Shown: positions 1-11,764 of the stretch, piece by piece | Layout: each line of letters begins with the position of its first letter | Position numbering within the stretch: the stretch's first letter is position 1 | NCBI GenBank assembly: GCA_037952775.1 | Contig: JBANAY010000003.1 | Coordinates: 11,222,001 to 11,286,000 of the forward strand | DNA length: 64,000 nt | Direction of reading: 5' to 3' | DNA from: Clonostachys chloroleuca | Lineage: Eukaryota; Ascomycota; Sordariomycetes; Hypocreales; Bionectriaceae | Translations under genes and position numbers: made by a program | Notes under the pieces: generated by a model | Seen by the model: only the letters and a program-made list of their open reading frames with translations | What the model was told of the DNA's origin: nothing | The model's database searches: none

Positions 1-662
1 AAACTGCGGGGCCAGTCTGCATCGCCCCTGCTAGTCTTGCTAATTTTCGGTCGAGTAGTTTTCGCAGTGCGCCGTTCCGAATGTTGATGCCTTATTGTAT
101 TGATGAATGGGAAGTGTAATTTTCTCCTGTTTCTTTCCATCCTGAAAATGGTGCATGGTTGCTTCATGTTGTCTCATCAGCCCTACCCGCCCTGGCACCA
201 CCAACAAACGAAGTTCTCAAATGAGTCAGAATCGAAAGTCTAAACTGGCGATTTTCCACAAGCCATTTAATGACCTAGTGGATTATGCCTGATGCATCAA
301 GGAGGGGCTTCACCTCAATGGGCTGCTAAGGTATGGTTGGAGCACCCCAGCCAGGTACTCCCCGTTCCGTCTCCCGCGACACCAATCGTCTGCCTTTCGC
401 AGGTACATGATCTGTCGAAGTAACCGGCAGGCAGCCAACATTAGGCAGCTAGTTGACACTCGCAAGCCAGCCAGGACTACGGCTGTCTGTAAGAAAAAAA
501 ATACTGCCCGAGTGCCATTTAAGGACTGCAGCACAATTTTCAAGAGCCAGCTTCTACAAGACCCCCAACAAGTGTGATCAAAGCCATTCCCTCCTTCTCT
601 TTCCAAATACGCATCACAGCATCACAGCAGTCTCAGCAGCCTCTGTCCTTTATTACTCTCCA
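1..662. other. Gene-free leader, nothing recognised
   Basis: No reading frame here has a convincing start, splice sites or protein-like composition. The frame that continues into the downstream gene is open from about 453 but has no ATG before 663. The stretch is probably the promoter and 5' leader of the following gene. Confidence 0.5.
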
Positions 663-2124
663 ATGGCAGATGAACGCCCCTCTACTCCTCCTCAAGAGGC
701 CCCAGAAGGCTATGCTCGCCCGGATGACTTCGGTTCGTTTGCAAGCACCACATACTCGCTGGCTCGCAGTGGTTCTAACATGCAGACACTTGAACTTAAA
801 TGCATGCGCGACCGCGATGTGGTAATTAAGATTGAGATTTCCGGGGACCAAGTGCGTGTGTTGCACCTGAAACACGTGCATGGGGTTACACTCGATGAGG
901 CAAAAGCTGCGGTCGACGGCTTTTTGAAACAGATCGAGCCGCTTGGAGATCGCGATGGTAATGGGCCCAGCGGTACCGTTTTTGAAATGTTTGGGAGGGT
1001 GCACGCAGATATGGTTGGCCCTCTCGTGGGCGTTATGGATAATGTCCACGAGTTGTCCTCACTATTAACGAAGATCGATACTACCGCTAGTATGTATCCC
1101 AAGAAGTCGTTACCCGAAAGCCTAGGTGACACTCACCTGGAACAATCCTACAACCCGGTCGCTGAGCTTCGAGAAGCCAGTGACGCCTTCTACAACCAAG
1201 TCAAGGCGATCAAGTTGAAGTCGGAGAGCTACAGTAGTCAAACCCACACAACGATAAAGGGGTTTGGACTTTTTAGAGCAGACTATGACGTCCACAAAAA
1301 TCTTATCGCCCACATGATGGAGAAGGGCCGGAATCGTGGGGTTTGGTTTCACTGGGATGAGCATGGCTACGAAGGCAGTACCCAGCGGAATATCGGCACA
1401 TGGGTAAATTATAGTCTTTCTCTCGAAGAGGATTATGACACAAAGATTCAAAGCTGGGAACAAAAGATTGGGGGGAGATCTGTGCGACTGTGGTATCTTG
1501 ACGAGTAAGTGGCCACATCAACTCTCTGTCATTGCATTATTCGCTAACGTGTTCAGCCCACGGTATTGTAACATGTTCACCTTGGACTCGCAACCTCCAT
1601 GGTTCATGGAGAATGACGTGCGCCCATTTATGAGCTACACCTACGTGATGGTCAAAGGGAGCCATGGCCCGCAGAAACTGGACCTCGATGTGCGTGATAC
1701 CGACATGGTGCTTCAAATCCAGCCCAAGGACGGTGTCTGTCGCCTGCTACATTTGTACCATGTGCGCCAAGAGACGAGCTTGGCGGCAAAGGCTGCCATC
1801 GAGGGTTTTCTTGACCACTTTGAATCAATTGACGATAATAAGAGAGGCAGATTAGACAATGGGCGCCGCAGGATGTTCAGCATGATGTGCGAGAGTTTTG
1901 ATCCTGTTCACCAGGAGCTCCTAGAATCTACGAAAGCAGAAATTGACCAGCGTCGCTTGCGCTGTAGATGGGGACCAGGCGGGTGGCCACGTGCAATGTA
2001 TCGGGAATGCGGTAATCAGGTAGGCTACGTGGTCTCTTTTAAGCCTTGTGGCCTAGATGTCGACAACTGGAATCGTGGGGTCATACCGGGATCAGAACGA
2101 GTTCTCACTGGTTTTGAACAGTAA
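663..2124 (+). CDS. Hypothetical protein with two related halves, one intron
   Basis: I do not recognise the family. Exons 663-1504 and 1557-2124 join through a GT..AG intron at 1505-1556 with a CTAAC branch-like site, giving about 469 residues. The first in-frame ATG at 663 is taken as the start. No signal peptide or membrane helix is visible, so it is probably soluble. Residues about 40-90 and 314-370 look like copies of one module: each has a short beta-rich part, then a LHL-x-HV motif (VLHLKHVHG; LLHLYHVRQ), then an AAKAA-type helix ending in GFL. The C-terminal part of each half (W/G-rich) may also match weakly. Codon use looks normal and no break is seen. It is convergent with the lysine-rich repeat gene downstream. 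Confidence 0.75.
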
Positions 2125-2678
2125 TTTATACTTGAGGATTCAAGTGTATATAATACTGTGGGATCTTGATTGTCTTTGCTTACAATGTTGTATCAATGGC
2201 ATAATAGTAGCGTGAACCGGAGAGTCAGCCTTTAAGTTAGTCTCAATCTCGGCTAGAAACTAAAGTGAATTTCATCGCCGACTGCGTGGCTGCTTGAGTT
2301 CACCATATTCCCAAAATAATCAATATTTGCCTAGACAAGATACTTTCAACTAACCATCACACCAATGCGTCAACCCATAGATAAGCAACTGCAAATTCTA
2401 GACGCTTGAGGGCCGGATCTTCGACTTGTCCGGAGAACATGGTGAGGTGTAAAAGAGTTTTTGTTGACTACATAGCTAAAGAGTAGCTACGAATACGTAC
2501 ATTTATAAGTCGGCTCCTGATACCCTGAAAAAACTCTTTACCGTTGTTATGATGGCTTGCAAAGCCTCCCCCATCCCTTTTCCTCTTGTAAAAAAAAATC
2601 CCCTCTCTGGTCTTTGAATCGCTGTGCTGTTGCCCCATTGCTCGTTGGCACTTAGGGACGATAACTATCATCAACATC
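2125..2678. other. Convergent intergenic stretch
   Basis: AT-rich sequence between the stop of the first gene and the stop of the minus-strand gene. It should hold both 3' UTRs. No further gene is supported. Confidence 0.5.
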
Positions 2679-5600
2679 TTAATCCTCATCTTCCGAACTC
2701 TCGTCTTCCGAACTCTCATCGCCCGGATTCTCTCCGGCTGGACCCTCGCCAGCTGGCCCCTTTCTAGCTGGATTCCTACCACTCGGTTCCAAGACGACCG
2801 AATCCGCATCGTGCTCGAGCGGCATGCCGCCATCAAATACAATACTGTGGGTCTTTTTGACTTGTTCTACCTTGCAAAATTTCTGACTCTCCTTCTCCAG
2901 TTCATACCACTTAGAAGTTGTGTCACCTGCCTTATGATTTTTGAAATGCTTCACCTTTTCTCGCCTGCGTTTTGATGTTAGGCCCAGGATTTCTAGGCTT
3001 TGGGTGGCGAAGTGGATATGGGGATCTTACGCATTTTCCTCCATCTGGTCATGAGTCCAGGGTGTTTCTTTCTCGAACCCTTTGGCTCTAAGTTCGTCCT
3101 CGTCGAGTGCAGTATATTTCCTATACTCGGTATGCCCTGGGTGTATGCACCATTAGCCTGCAGGAAACAAGAAGGAAAATTAGGTGTGGTATTTACCCCT
3201 TGACTGGGTCTCTTTGTCCAAGGCTTTCTCCTGTACTTTGCCTGGGCGAGGGCGAATGATATTTTTGTTACCATCTACTAATCTTGCTTCTTGCCCATGA
3301 CTTGCTGCGGCTGCATAGTTTGGGTTTTCTGTGCGATAACCCTCGATTCGCGTCTCCCTGCCATCACCTATTTTCTGATAAAGCACCGGCCGCATCTTGT
3401 GGTTAAAGATCCTGTCTCTCTCCTCTTTCTTATGAAACGGGTTTGGTGTGATTGCGAGGTACATGCTGTGTTGTCGGTTCGAGCCACCTTTATCCTGATT
3501 AGGGCGGGTTTCAGATAACTCAACCTTCGGCTTGTTCTCCGTCGCGAGTGCCGCCTCTGTCTCGAGTCTGACTACTTTGGCCTTCTTCTCCTTCTTCTTC
3601 TTTTTCCAACTTGATTCGCTCTTCCTCCTTCTTTTTCTCCTCCTGTTCTTTCTTGGTTAACTTCTTCTGCTTCCCTTTACCTTTGTTGCCAGCCGCTCCC
3701 TGGTCGTCGCCGATATTCAACCCCCCGAGTTGGTCAGCCAGGTCGTCCCCAGCGTCTGGGCTGTTGTTCGGCTGGGGTACTTTCTTCGGCCGCGTTGTCC
3801 TCTTCGGCCGTGGTTCATTGTTGTTTGCGCTTCCGCTTCCGTTTGTATTTTCTCCTTCACCTCTCTGGCCGCCCGAGTCCTCGCACCGGAGGCCAAGAGA
3901 TCGCCGCCAAGAGCACTTAGATGAGACAGTATTCTCCTTTGCAGCAACATTCCCCTTGGAAGAAGCCTTTCCCTGGACAGCTGTCTTGCCCTTGGTAGTA
4001 TTGCTTGCTAGAGGCTTATGGCGGGTGGCAGTCTTCTTCCGGTTGACCGTCTTCCTTTGACTAGAAACCTTCTTCTGTTTGGAAGGTTTCTTCTTATTGG
4101 TAGATTCACCTCGGCCGGAAGACTTCTTCTGGCTGAGTGTCTTCTTTCGGTTGGTAGACTTCTTCTGCCTGGCGCCCTTTCCCCGGTTAGGATGCTTCTT
4201 CCGGTTAACAGCCTTCTTTTTACTGGCCGCCTTCCTCTGGTTGGAAGGTCTCTTCCTTTTGGTGGTTTTTCTTTGACGGGCAGATTTATTCTGTCTGGCG
4301 CTCTTTCCCCGGTTAGAAGGTGTCTTCCGATGGGCAGACTTCTTTTGAGTGACCGCCTTCTTCTGATTGGAAGGTTTCTTCCTGTGAGCAGCCTTCTCTC
4401 GCCTGGAAGCGTTCTTCCTGTTGACAGAACTCTTCCTGTTGGCAGGTTTCTGGTGGATAGTCTTCTTCTGATTAGCAGCCATCTTCCGGTCAGAGGCATT
4501 TTTTTGACTGATAGCATTCTTGCGCTTAGGAGACTTCTTCCTATTGGCAATCTTCCTTTGACCGATAACCTTCTTCTGGTTGAGAGTCTTCTTCCGGTTG
4601 GCAGCCTTAACCTTACGCAACTTCGTGTCCTTGGCAGAAGTCTTCCTCTTGGGGTTCTTGCTCTGGGTGGGTACGCCCTTGGGAGTTTTCTTTCCTTTAG
4701 CAGCAGCGTTGCCTTTGGAAGCGGTCTTGCTCTTGAAAGCATTTTGAGGTGAATTTCCCTTGGTAGCAACCTTATTCTTGGAAAAGGCTTCCCCTTTACC
4801 AAGAGGTTTGCCCCGAGAAGCCTTATTCCCCTTCAAATTATTCCCATTCTTGGTTTTAGTTGAGGGCCGCCTTGCAGCAGCTTTCTTTTCTTTGAGAAAG
4901 GCCTTGGGGGAAGCTTTCTTGCCTTTAGGCCGGCCATCCCCCATCTTGACACCGGCTTTAGTCCCAGCACCAGCTCGCTTAGGTACGGAGTTCTTGAGGG
5001 TGGCAATTTTCTTCGGCTTGTCACCCTTCTGAGCTGGCTTCACCTTGGCAGGGGGTTTTCTTTGGCATGGACTTCTTGCCTGCCGTTTTCTTAGGTAGTG
5101 TCTTCTTAGACCCCGCCTTCTGGGCATCGGCATTCTTGAATGCCTTCAAGTTGGCTAGGGCCTCTTTATGCGTTACAGCTTTATAGCCAACGTTGTGCTT
5201 ACCAACAGCCTTCTTTGGTGCCGATTTCGAAGCCCCTTTCTTCAGAGATTTTGGTGTTGCCTTCTTGGGAGATGTCTTTTTAGGAGCAAACTTGGGTGCA
5301 GGCTTCTTGGGAGCAGCCTTGGCTGTAGGCTTTCTACCAATCTTCTTTCGGGCAGACTTAGATGTGGTCTTCGGGGCGGGCTTCCGAGAGACGGCCTTCT
5401 TAGGAGCAGGCTTTTTGGGTGCAGGCTTCTTGGGAGCAGGCTTCTTGGAGCCGGCCTTGGATATTGGCTTCTTGAGAGCAGGTCTCTTAGGAGCAGGTCT
5501 CTCAGGGGTAGCCTTCTTAGGAGCAGGCCTCTTTGGTATAGGCCTCTTTGGTGCAGGTTTCTTTGGTGCAGGTTTCTTCGGAGCAGCCTTGGATATCGGC

Positions 5601-6135
5601 TTCTTAGGGGCAGCCTTCTTGGGCCCAGGTTTCTTGGGTGCAGGTTTCTTTGGTGCAGGTTTCTTGGGTGTAAGTTTCTTGGGCGCAGCCTTAGATATCG
5701 GCTTCTTAGGAGCAGGTGTCTTAGGAGCAGGCTTCTTGGGTGCAGGCCTCTTAGATGCAGCAGGCTTCTGAGGAACAGGCTTAGCTGCAGGCTTCTTGGG
5801 TGCAGGCTTCTTAGGGGCAGCCTTGGGCGCGGCCTTTCGTTTGACGATAACGTTGACTTGAGGTGTAATCTCGCTTTTATCTAGAGCTTGACCTCTATCA
5901 ATATCCATGCCAATAAAGGGACCCTTGCGCCAAGATTCAAATTAGTATGAGTACTCGTCTCAAAAAGGCGTTTTGAACCTACTCGAAGCAGTATACCATT
6001 TACATCATCTTGTGGTCTAGCTCCAAACTCTTCAGAGTTACTTATAGATGAAGCATCAACCTTTTTACTATTATCTCCGGCTTCAACTACCAAGGCGAAG
6101 CACAAGATAGTAGAAAGACAATGGTAGGGAAGCAT
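2679..6135 (-). CDS. Secreted lysine/proline/alanine-rich repeat protein, frame-broken
   Basis: Read as one gene of about 1,110 codons. It starts at an ATG at 6135 with a signal-peptide-like N-terminus (hydrophobic residues 6-17). Next come a short globular module, a long array of A-P-K-K repeats (about 5130-5870), a second array of N-R-K-K-x-x units (about 3990-4650), a K/E-rich stretch and an acidic tail. Introns at 3137-3196 and 2965-3030 have GT..AG ends and restore frame exactly. Three frame breaks interrupt it: near an A3 run at 5915-5917, a G5 run at 5051-5055 and around a T5 run at 3601-3605. The arrays resemble histone H1 tails in composition only. The family is not recognised. The module before the repeats (R40-P41 region) has a faint likeness to the start of ADP-ribosylating enterotoxin A chains, but no catalytic glutamate motif is visible, so I do not call that. 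It may be a pseudogene or carry assembly errors. Confidence 0.6.
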
Positions 6136-8559
6136 GGCTGGGTACGTTTACTCAGCATCAGGGAATGAGAGATGAAATTTCATATGGTTGAAGATGGGAA
6201 TGAAGACTCAAAATTTGATTTACGCTATGAATAGCGTCCAGGAGCCCTTTATTGCCTCTGAGATTCATGTTCTCCTTCAAGTCGAGCCTAATAATAGCAG
6301 GGGTGATGTGGACTAGCTCCGCCAGTCTTTGGTTGTTGGTTGCTAGCCTCATAATTCTGACCGTCTCACGAGAATCTTGCCTCATGAACGCGGATGCTAT
6401 TTTCGGGTATGTGAGGGGTTTATTTATTCTATTTCACGCCTTTCGTCGCTTAAATCCATGTAATCCTCGCCGAGACATGGACTTTTACTAGCGTGGCGGA
6501 ACTCTACCAACAACCGTCAGACAAGGCTGAACAGATGGAGTTGAGTCAAGATCACGACTCCCTCAAAACCCCACTAATGAGGAGTCCGCTCCTTTCCACT
6601 TGCCACTAATGCAGTCTTAGGACCGCGGTTCTCTCTACAAATCTTACCAACATGTCTTCCACTTTTGAAGTAGCCAGGGCCGGGAAAGCTGGACTAGTAA
6701 TAGCAAGCAGGGGGTTCAAAGTTGATCACACGTTCCAGGCTTTCTCAATTCCCACCTTGGCTACTATCGTGGATACGGTGTTGGCCATCCCTGGATCACA
6801 CGACGTGATGCCTAAATGCAGGGCCTACCTCTCCCACTCCAGTGCCACTCGCGGTTAGTACACGTTTCTCGGAGAGCAATAACGAAAATGCCTCCTTCTT
6901 GGCAAGGCCGTTAAGGGCTACACTGTTAATAGAATCATAATATTGCATGATAGATATATACCTAGTATGTGGCCCCGCCAGGAACATGTGGTACGGCCAT
7001 ACATACAGTATTGCGTAATATCTTCGTTGCCCAGGGGTTTACAGAAACGATCCTTTGATACATGACACCGGAGCCTCACTGGAAAACGGAATCCCGGAAG
7101 TGAACGCTGGGTCTTTTGTCGTTGTTGCCTTTTTGGACTTACATGACCAACGAGAAGGGATTGCGCTTGATTCTGGTCCGCAGTGAGATATGAGGGTCTT
7201 GGAATGGAAAGGCAAACTCTTGAGTAAGAACGCAATTTAGTTTTGTTTGAACCCGACATCTTGTAATGGCTAAAGCAGAGACTTAGAACCAAAAGCTTCC
7301 AGTTTTCTCTAGGTAGGGAGTATGCAAAAACCCCAAAACCGAGCTTCAAATTGGTACCTTACTAGCCGCTACGCCTGCCAGACGGATTCAGCGTTTAGCC
7401 CAACTAGTAATCAAATAGATTTTCATGGAGCAGAGGATATTGAGGTCCATATCACGAAAACGAGATGCAGCATGAGCCTTCTGGCTCGGGCTGATGAAGG
7501 TCACCACGAGAGTGAAGCAGCAACGGTTCCCATAGCTGCCGAACACAAAGCGAGCAGTTCCAAGTACCTTTTAGTTTTAGAGACGGCGGCAGCATTACTT
7601 GTACCAAGCGAATAACCTCTCAGAAGAGAGCTTATTACAATCAATGGCGATGTGACCTTGGATCTCACTCCGCAACCAAGATAAAAAGCTCATCGAATTA
7701 CCTAGTCGCCCGCGATCTTGACATCCATACATAGTAGCACACACAGAAGAATTAATGGGCTCTCCACTTGAGAAAGAGGACGACAAGCTTCGTCGTCTAC
7801 TCTCTGCCAAAGCCGTACTATTTTTGGGAATCGATGAGGGCATACGATATGAAGGACCCTTTGCGTTGTTGAATCACAGAATACCGAATTGTGGGACTGG
7901 TTAGAGTTAAGATAGGACCGGTAAAGGTAGACACAACGTGGGGTTTTGAGGAGGCAAGTTGAAGGCAGGTAGAACCGGGATCGGAAGGCTACCCGGTGCT
8001 TACCTCATCTGAGGGAACTTCCGAAGTCCAGCGGGCAGGAGCTCTGGTGAACATTAACAGACGATGCATCGTGTACCTTTGATGACTACCTATCTGATAA
8101 TTCATTTTTTTTTTTTTTTCTCTTATAAAAAAAAAAAAAAAAAAGAAACACACACCAATTTCCCTGACAAAATGTTCTTCTCTTGAAGTCGTTGCATGCA
8201 TTGTAATGCACGGACCCCTGGCGATAAGACTGCCCCTCCATTGTTGATTTGGGCCACACGACTCGGCCACGGTTTGTGACTGCGGGGCAGGGCACCCAAT
8301 GTCTTGGGCCGCTCGTCGACTCATACCTTCTGCCAGCTCCCTCTGCGTCTTGCTCTGATTTGCGCTCTCCCTTCCATTGAGTCATCTGTGCACTTCGCCG
8401 AGCCCGCGTCAAACTCCCCTCGCCCCCTCTTCACTTTCTAGACTTAGATTTCCTCTCCCCGTGGAGATAGATCCCCATTGCATCGCCCCCTCCAGGACCA
8501 AAATTGTTTTTTTGCCCCGCACCCGAAACAACAAGGCACACCAAAACCTGCGAGCCAAC
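6136..8559. other. 2.4-kb gene-poor stretch between divergent genes
   Basis: It separates the divergently transcribed repeat-protein gene and prolyl-tRNA synthetase. Short open frames are present, but none has supporting start, splicing or composition. The only distinct structure is the T15/A18 foldback listed separately. Confidence 0.45.
8105..8144. repeat. T15-A18 foldback
   Basis: A run of 15 T (8105-8119) is followed seven bases later by a run of 18 A (8127-8144). Together they form a nearly pure A:T inverted repeat upstream of the prolyl-tRNA synthetase gene. Such tracts exclude nucleosomes, so a promoter role is possible. Function is inferred only. Confidence 0.7.
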
Positions 8560-10289
8560 ATGTCCGAGGAAGCACCAAAGGAGCAGTCCAAGAGCGCCTT
8601 GAAGAAGGCCGAGAAGGCCGCCAAGATGGCGGCCGACAAAGCTGCCAAAGCCGCCAAGCAGGCCGCTCTCCCTGTCGTCGGCGGCAAGAAGGCTGAGGAG
8701 ATCATGGGCATCACCGTCTCCAAGGCTGAGAATTTCCCAGCCTGGTACCAGGAGGTTGTCCTAAAGTCAGAGATGGTCGAGTACTACCAGGAAATCTCTG
8801 GCTTCTTCGTGCTGCGACCCCTCAGCATGCACATTTGGTCCACTATTCGCAAGTGGTTCCAGCAACACATCGAGGAGATGGGCGTCGAAGAGACCAGCTT
8901 CCCCATTTTCTTGTCCGCCAAGTCGCTCGAGAAGGAGAAGGACCACGTCGAGGGTTTCGCCCCTGAGCTTGCTTGGGTTACCAAGGCGTACGTAGTAGTG
9001 CTTAGACATCTTGATCAGGCAGTCTGGCTAATTCCTGTTTCTCTAGTGGTGACAAGGACCTCGAAGTCCCCGTTGCGATCCGACCTACCTCCGAAGCCGT
9101 CATGTACCCCTACTACTCCAAGTGGATTCGCAGTCACCGTGATCTTCCTTTACGATTGAACCAGTGGAACTCCGTCGTGCGATGGGAGGCAAAGCAGACC
9201 ACTCCTTTCCTACGAACACGAGAATTTCTTTGGCAGGAGGGCCACACCGCACATCTGACTGAGGAGTTGGCCGGAGAGGAGGCACTACAGATCCTCGAGC
9301 TCTACGCTGGCGTCTACGAGCAGCTTCTCGCCGTTCCCGTCGTGCGAGGTCGCAAGACTGAGAACGAGAAGTTCGCTGGTGGTTACTACACTACCACTGT
9401 GGAAGGATACATTCCTTCCAACGGCCGTGGTATTCAGGGAGCTACCTCCCACTGCCTTGGCCAGAATTTCAGCAAGATGTTCGACATCACTGTCGAGGAC
9501 CCCGCCAACAAGGGATCTCATCTCCACGTGTGGCAGAACTCATGGGGTCTATCCACACGTGTCATCGGAGTCATGGTCATGGTTCACGGTGATGACAAGG
9601 GTTTGGTTCTCCCTCCTCGCATTGCCAAGATTCAAGCCATTTTCATCCCCATCGGTATCAACAAGAACACCACACCAGAGGCAAAGAAGAAGCACGAGGA
9701 TACCATCGAGGACATCCGTGCCACCCTTAAGAAGGCTGGCGTGCGAACTGATGCCGACTGGAGGGAGGGTTACACCATCGGCTGGAAGTTCAACGATTGG
9801 GAGCTCAAGGGTGTACCCCTGCGAATCGAGTTCGGTTTCAAGGATGCCGAGAAGGAGGTCATCTCTTTCGCTCGCAGAGACACCGGTGAGAAGGGCACCA
9901 TCCCCATCTCCGAGGTCGGCACCAAGGTCCCCGAGTTGCTCGAGACCATCCAGAACGACATGTACACCAAGGCCGAGGCCGCTTTCCGTGAGCACCGTAT
10001 CCAGATCACCAAGTGGGAAGAGGTCCTCCCCGCTCTCGACAACAAGAACGTTGTCCTTATTCCTTTCTGTCTCGACGGCAAGTGTGAGGACCGCATCAAG
10101 GCGCTCACAACCCGTGAGGATAACCAGCCTGACGTCCCTGAAAACCAAAAGGCTCCTGCCATGGGCATGAAGAGTCTCTGCATTCCCTTCGAGCAGCCCG
10201 AGGGTGTTGTTGCGGGCGAGACTGAGTGTCTCAACCCCGAGTGCGAGCGCAAAGCCCAAAAGTGGGTCATGTTTGGCCGAAGCTACTAA
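8560..10289 (+). CDS. Prolyl-tRNA synthetase, cytosolic (eukaryotic/archaeal type)
   Basis: Class II aminoacyl-tRNA synthetase that charges tRNA-Pro with proline in the cytosol. Exons 8560-8987 and 9047-10289 join through intron 8988-9046 (branch GCTAAT) to give 556 residues. A lysine/alanine-rich N-terminal helix (about residues 8-45) precedes the catalytic core. The RPTSE motif is at 155-159 and the motif 2 region FLRTREFLWQEGH at about 197-209. The anticodon-binding and C-terminal zinc-type domains follow, with paired cysteines near the end and a terminal tyrosine (KWVMFGRSY), a hallmark of the eukaryotic/archaeal-like family. The bacterial-type insertion domain and the N-terminal editing domain found in some yeast homologues are absent. 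The ATG at 8560 is preferred because the A/K-rich extension begins there. Confidence 0.96.
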
Positions 10290-10657
10290 GCTCCTCATTT
10301 CACATTCTTGTTCATCATGACGGTTGCTTTGGCTTTTTCGAATGGAGCGACGGGCGCTCTCCAGGTATCATGTGTTTAGTTTAAGGTTAGGGGAAGGTGT
10401 TGGCGAACAAGATGGTGAATGTTATGATGATGAGACCAAGAGTTCGGGCCGTGCTTGCCTACTGTAATATGCCCTGGTGTTCGTATCGCCTGTAGATGTG
10501 TAAATGTGACCAAGTGGATGCGATCAAAGATGGTTGGACCCAGATCACCAAGACAATAGAACAATGGACACCGGATATCAAGATAATAAATAATATAGCA
10601 GTCTATTGTCTAACTCATCTCGTGGTTTCTTTGCTGACGTACCTCTATCTGCTTGCC
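10290..10657. other. Convergent 3' region
   Basis: Short spacer between the stops of the convergent synthetase and acetyltransferase genes. It holds AT-rich 3' UTR-like sequence and no gene. Confidence 0.5.
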
Positions 10658-11764
10658 CTAGCACCATGCGAACTTCTCATTGGCGAGCCACTCCACGCTG
10701 TCGACATCCCCGTTTCCGAACCAGCGAAGACTGGTGACGCTGTCGTTCTCCCGGCTCACGAACCTGGCTCCGAGCTTTGCGCTCCCCTCCGCGAGGCTGC
10801 GCACCCTCGGCTCGGGATTCCACAGGTGCACCGTCCCGCAGGCCCAGTCGCGCGCCTCGCTCTTCGCGGCCGCCACGATGGCTTCGAGGGCCCCGTCGAG
10901 CTCGTCGTCTGTGATGGCCTCGTCCTCGACCACGAGTCGCAGGATGTAGAAGGTGTTCTTCTCCGGCTGCGAGGGCGGCGCGGAGTGGTTGCGGCGCCAG
11001 ATGGCCCAGACGCGGCGTCCCGAAGGGGTGGTGTAGACGGCGCCGTGGCTGGTCGGCGTGCGCCCGAGTATATTCTCGCACTGCGCTGCGTCCCGCAGGA
11101 CGTGCCACTGGAGGGTGGCCGCGTCGGGGAGGATGGCGACGCGGGTCGTCTTCCCTGGGGAGGTGGGCGGCCGCGCGATGGCCGCGCGGATCAGACGCTC
11201 GTCCGACGAGGCCAGCTGGGGGATGTCGTCGTACCGGACGATGGTCACGCTGGCAGGCGGCTGCGGGTCGTCCTCCTGGGCGGGCACGGGGAATTCGAGA
11301 TGGTCGCTCTCGAACGGCCTCCAGCCGTGCTTGCTGTAGAACTCTTTCCCGATGTCGGACCAGAGCACGGAGAGGAATGCACCCTCGGCCTGCAGACTCT
11401 CGCCTAGGCGGGCCATCATGGTGCTGGCATGGCCCTTGCCCCGGAAGGCGGGATCTGTGAAGACGCTGGCCACGCCGTGGGCGATGACCTCACTGACCTC
11501 GCCGTCGGGTCGCCTCACAAGCGCGCGCTTCCTGAGCGTCTCGCACGACGACAGGATGTCGCGTGAATCGGGCTTCGAGTCTGCCTCGACAAGTACCCAG
11601 GGCCTCAAGCCGCCATCGCGGGCCAGGGGCAATTCAGCCTGGCGGGTTTCGCGCTGGATATATCCATCGAGGCTGAGTGCCGCGCCCCATAGCGGGTGCG
11701 TGCACGTCCAGGTCTGCCGACTTTCGTCTGGCGTGGGGTTGGCCAGGATGAGCTCTCGGGGCAT
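10658..11764 (-). CDS. GNAT acetyltransferase, LYC1-like
   Basis: Single-exon gene of 368 residues. The start is the ATG at 11764 (MPREL...); the open frame upstream of it has no ATG. An N-terminal GNAT fold is supported by the acetyl-CoA-binding loop VFTDPAFRGKGHAS (R/Q-x-x-G-x-G/A type) followed by a helix, and by the later YSKHGWRPF strand-turn typical of the fold. The long C-terminal half matches my memory of the fungal LYC1 family, whose founding Yarrowia member acetylates lysine at N6 in lysine catabolism. The substrate here is inferred. It is very GC-rich, giving long antisense open frames with no protein-like features. It is convergent with the prolyl-tRNA synthetase gene. Confidence 0.85.
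   Translation of the reverse strand: MPRELILANPTPDESRQTWTCTHPLWGAALSLDGYIQRETRQAELPLARDGGLRPWVLVEADSKPDSRDILSSCETLRKRALVRRPDGEVSEVIAHGVASVFTDPAFRGKGHASTMMARLGESLQAEGAFLSVLWSDIGKEFYSKHGWRPFESDHLEFPVPAQEDDPQPPASVTIVRYDDIPQLASSDERLIRAAIARPPTSPGKTTRVAILPDAATLQWHVLRDAAQCENILGRTPTSHGAVYTTPSGRRVWAIWRRNHSAPPSQPEKNTFYILRLVVEDEAITDDELDGALEAIVAAAKSEARDWACGTVHLWNPEPRVRSLAEGSAKLGARFVSRENDSVTSLRWFGNGDVDSVEWLANEKFAWC

Noticed and set aside
4008..5884. Long plus-strand and alternate-frame open frames over the lysine-repeat gene
   Set aside because: Repetitive DNA leaves all frames open. Only the minus-strand frames give a coherent signal peptide, repeats and splice-joined C-terminus.
2679..6135. Calling the lysine-repeat gene an enterotoxin-like ADP-ribosyltransferase
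   Set aside because: Only a faint likeness around R40-P41. No catalytic E-x-E or STS motif is visible, so the evidence is insufficient.
10496..11407. 303-codon plus-strand open frame over the acetyltransferase gene
   Set aside because: Antisense shadow in GC-rich coding DNA. The minus strand shows a clear GNAT fold, and the plus frame has no motif.
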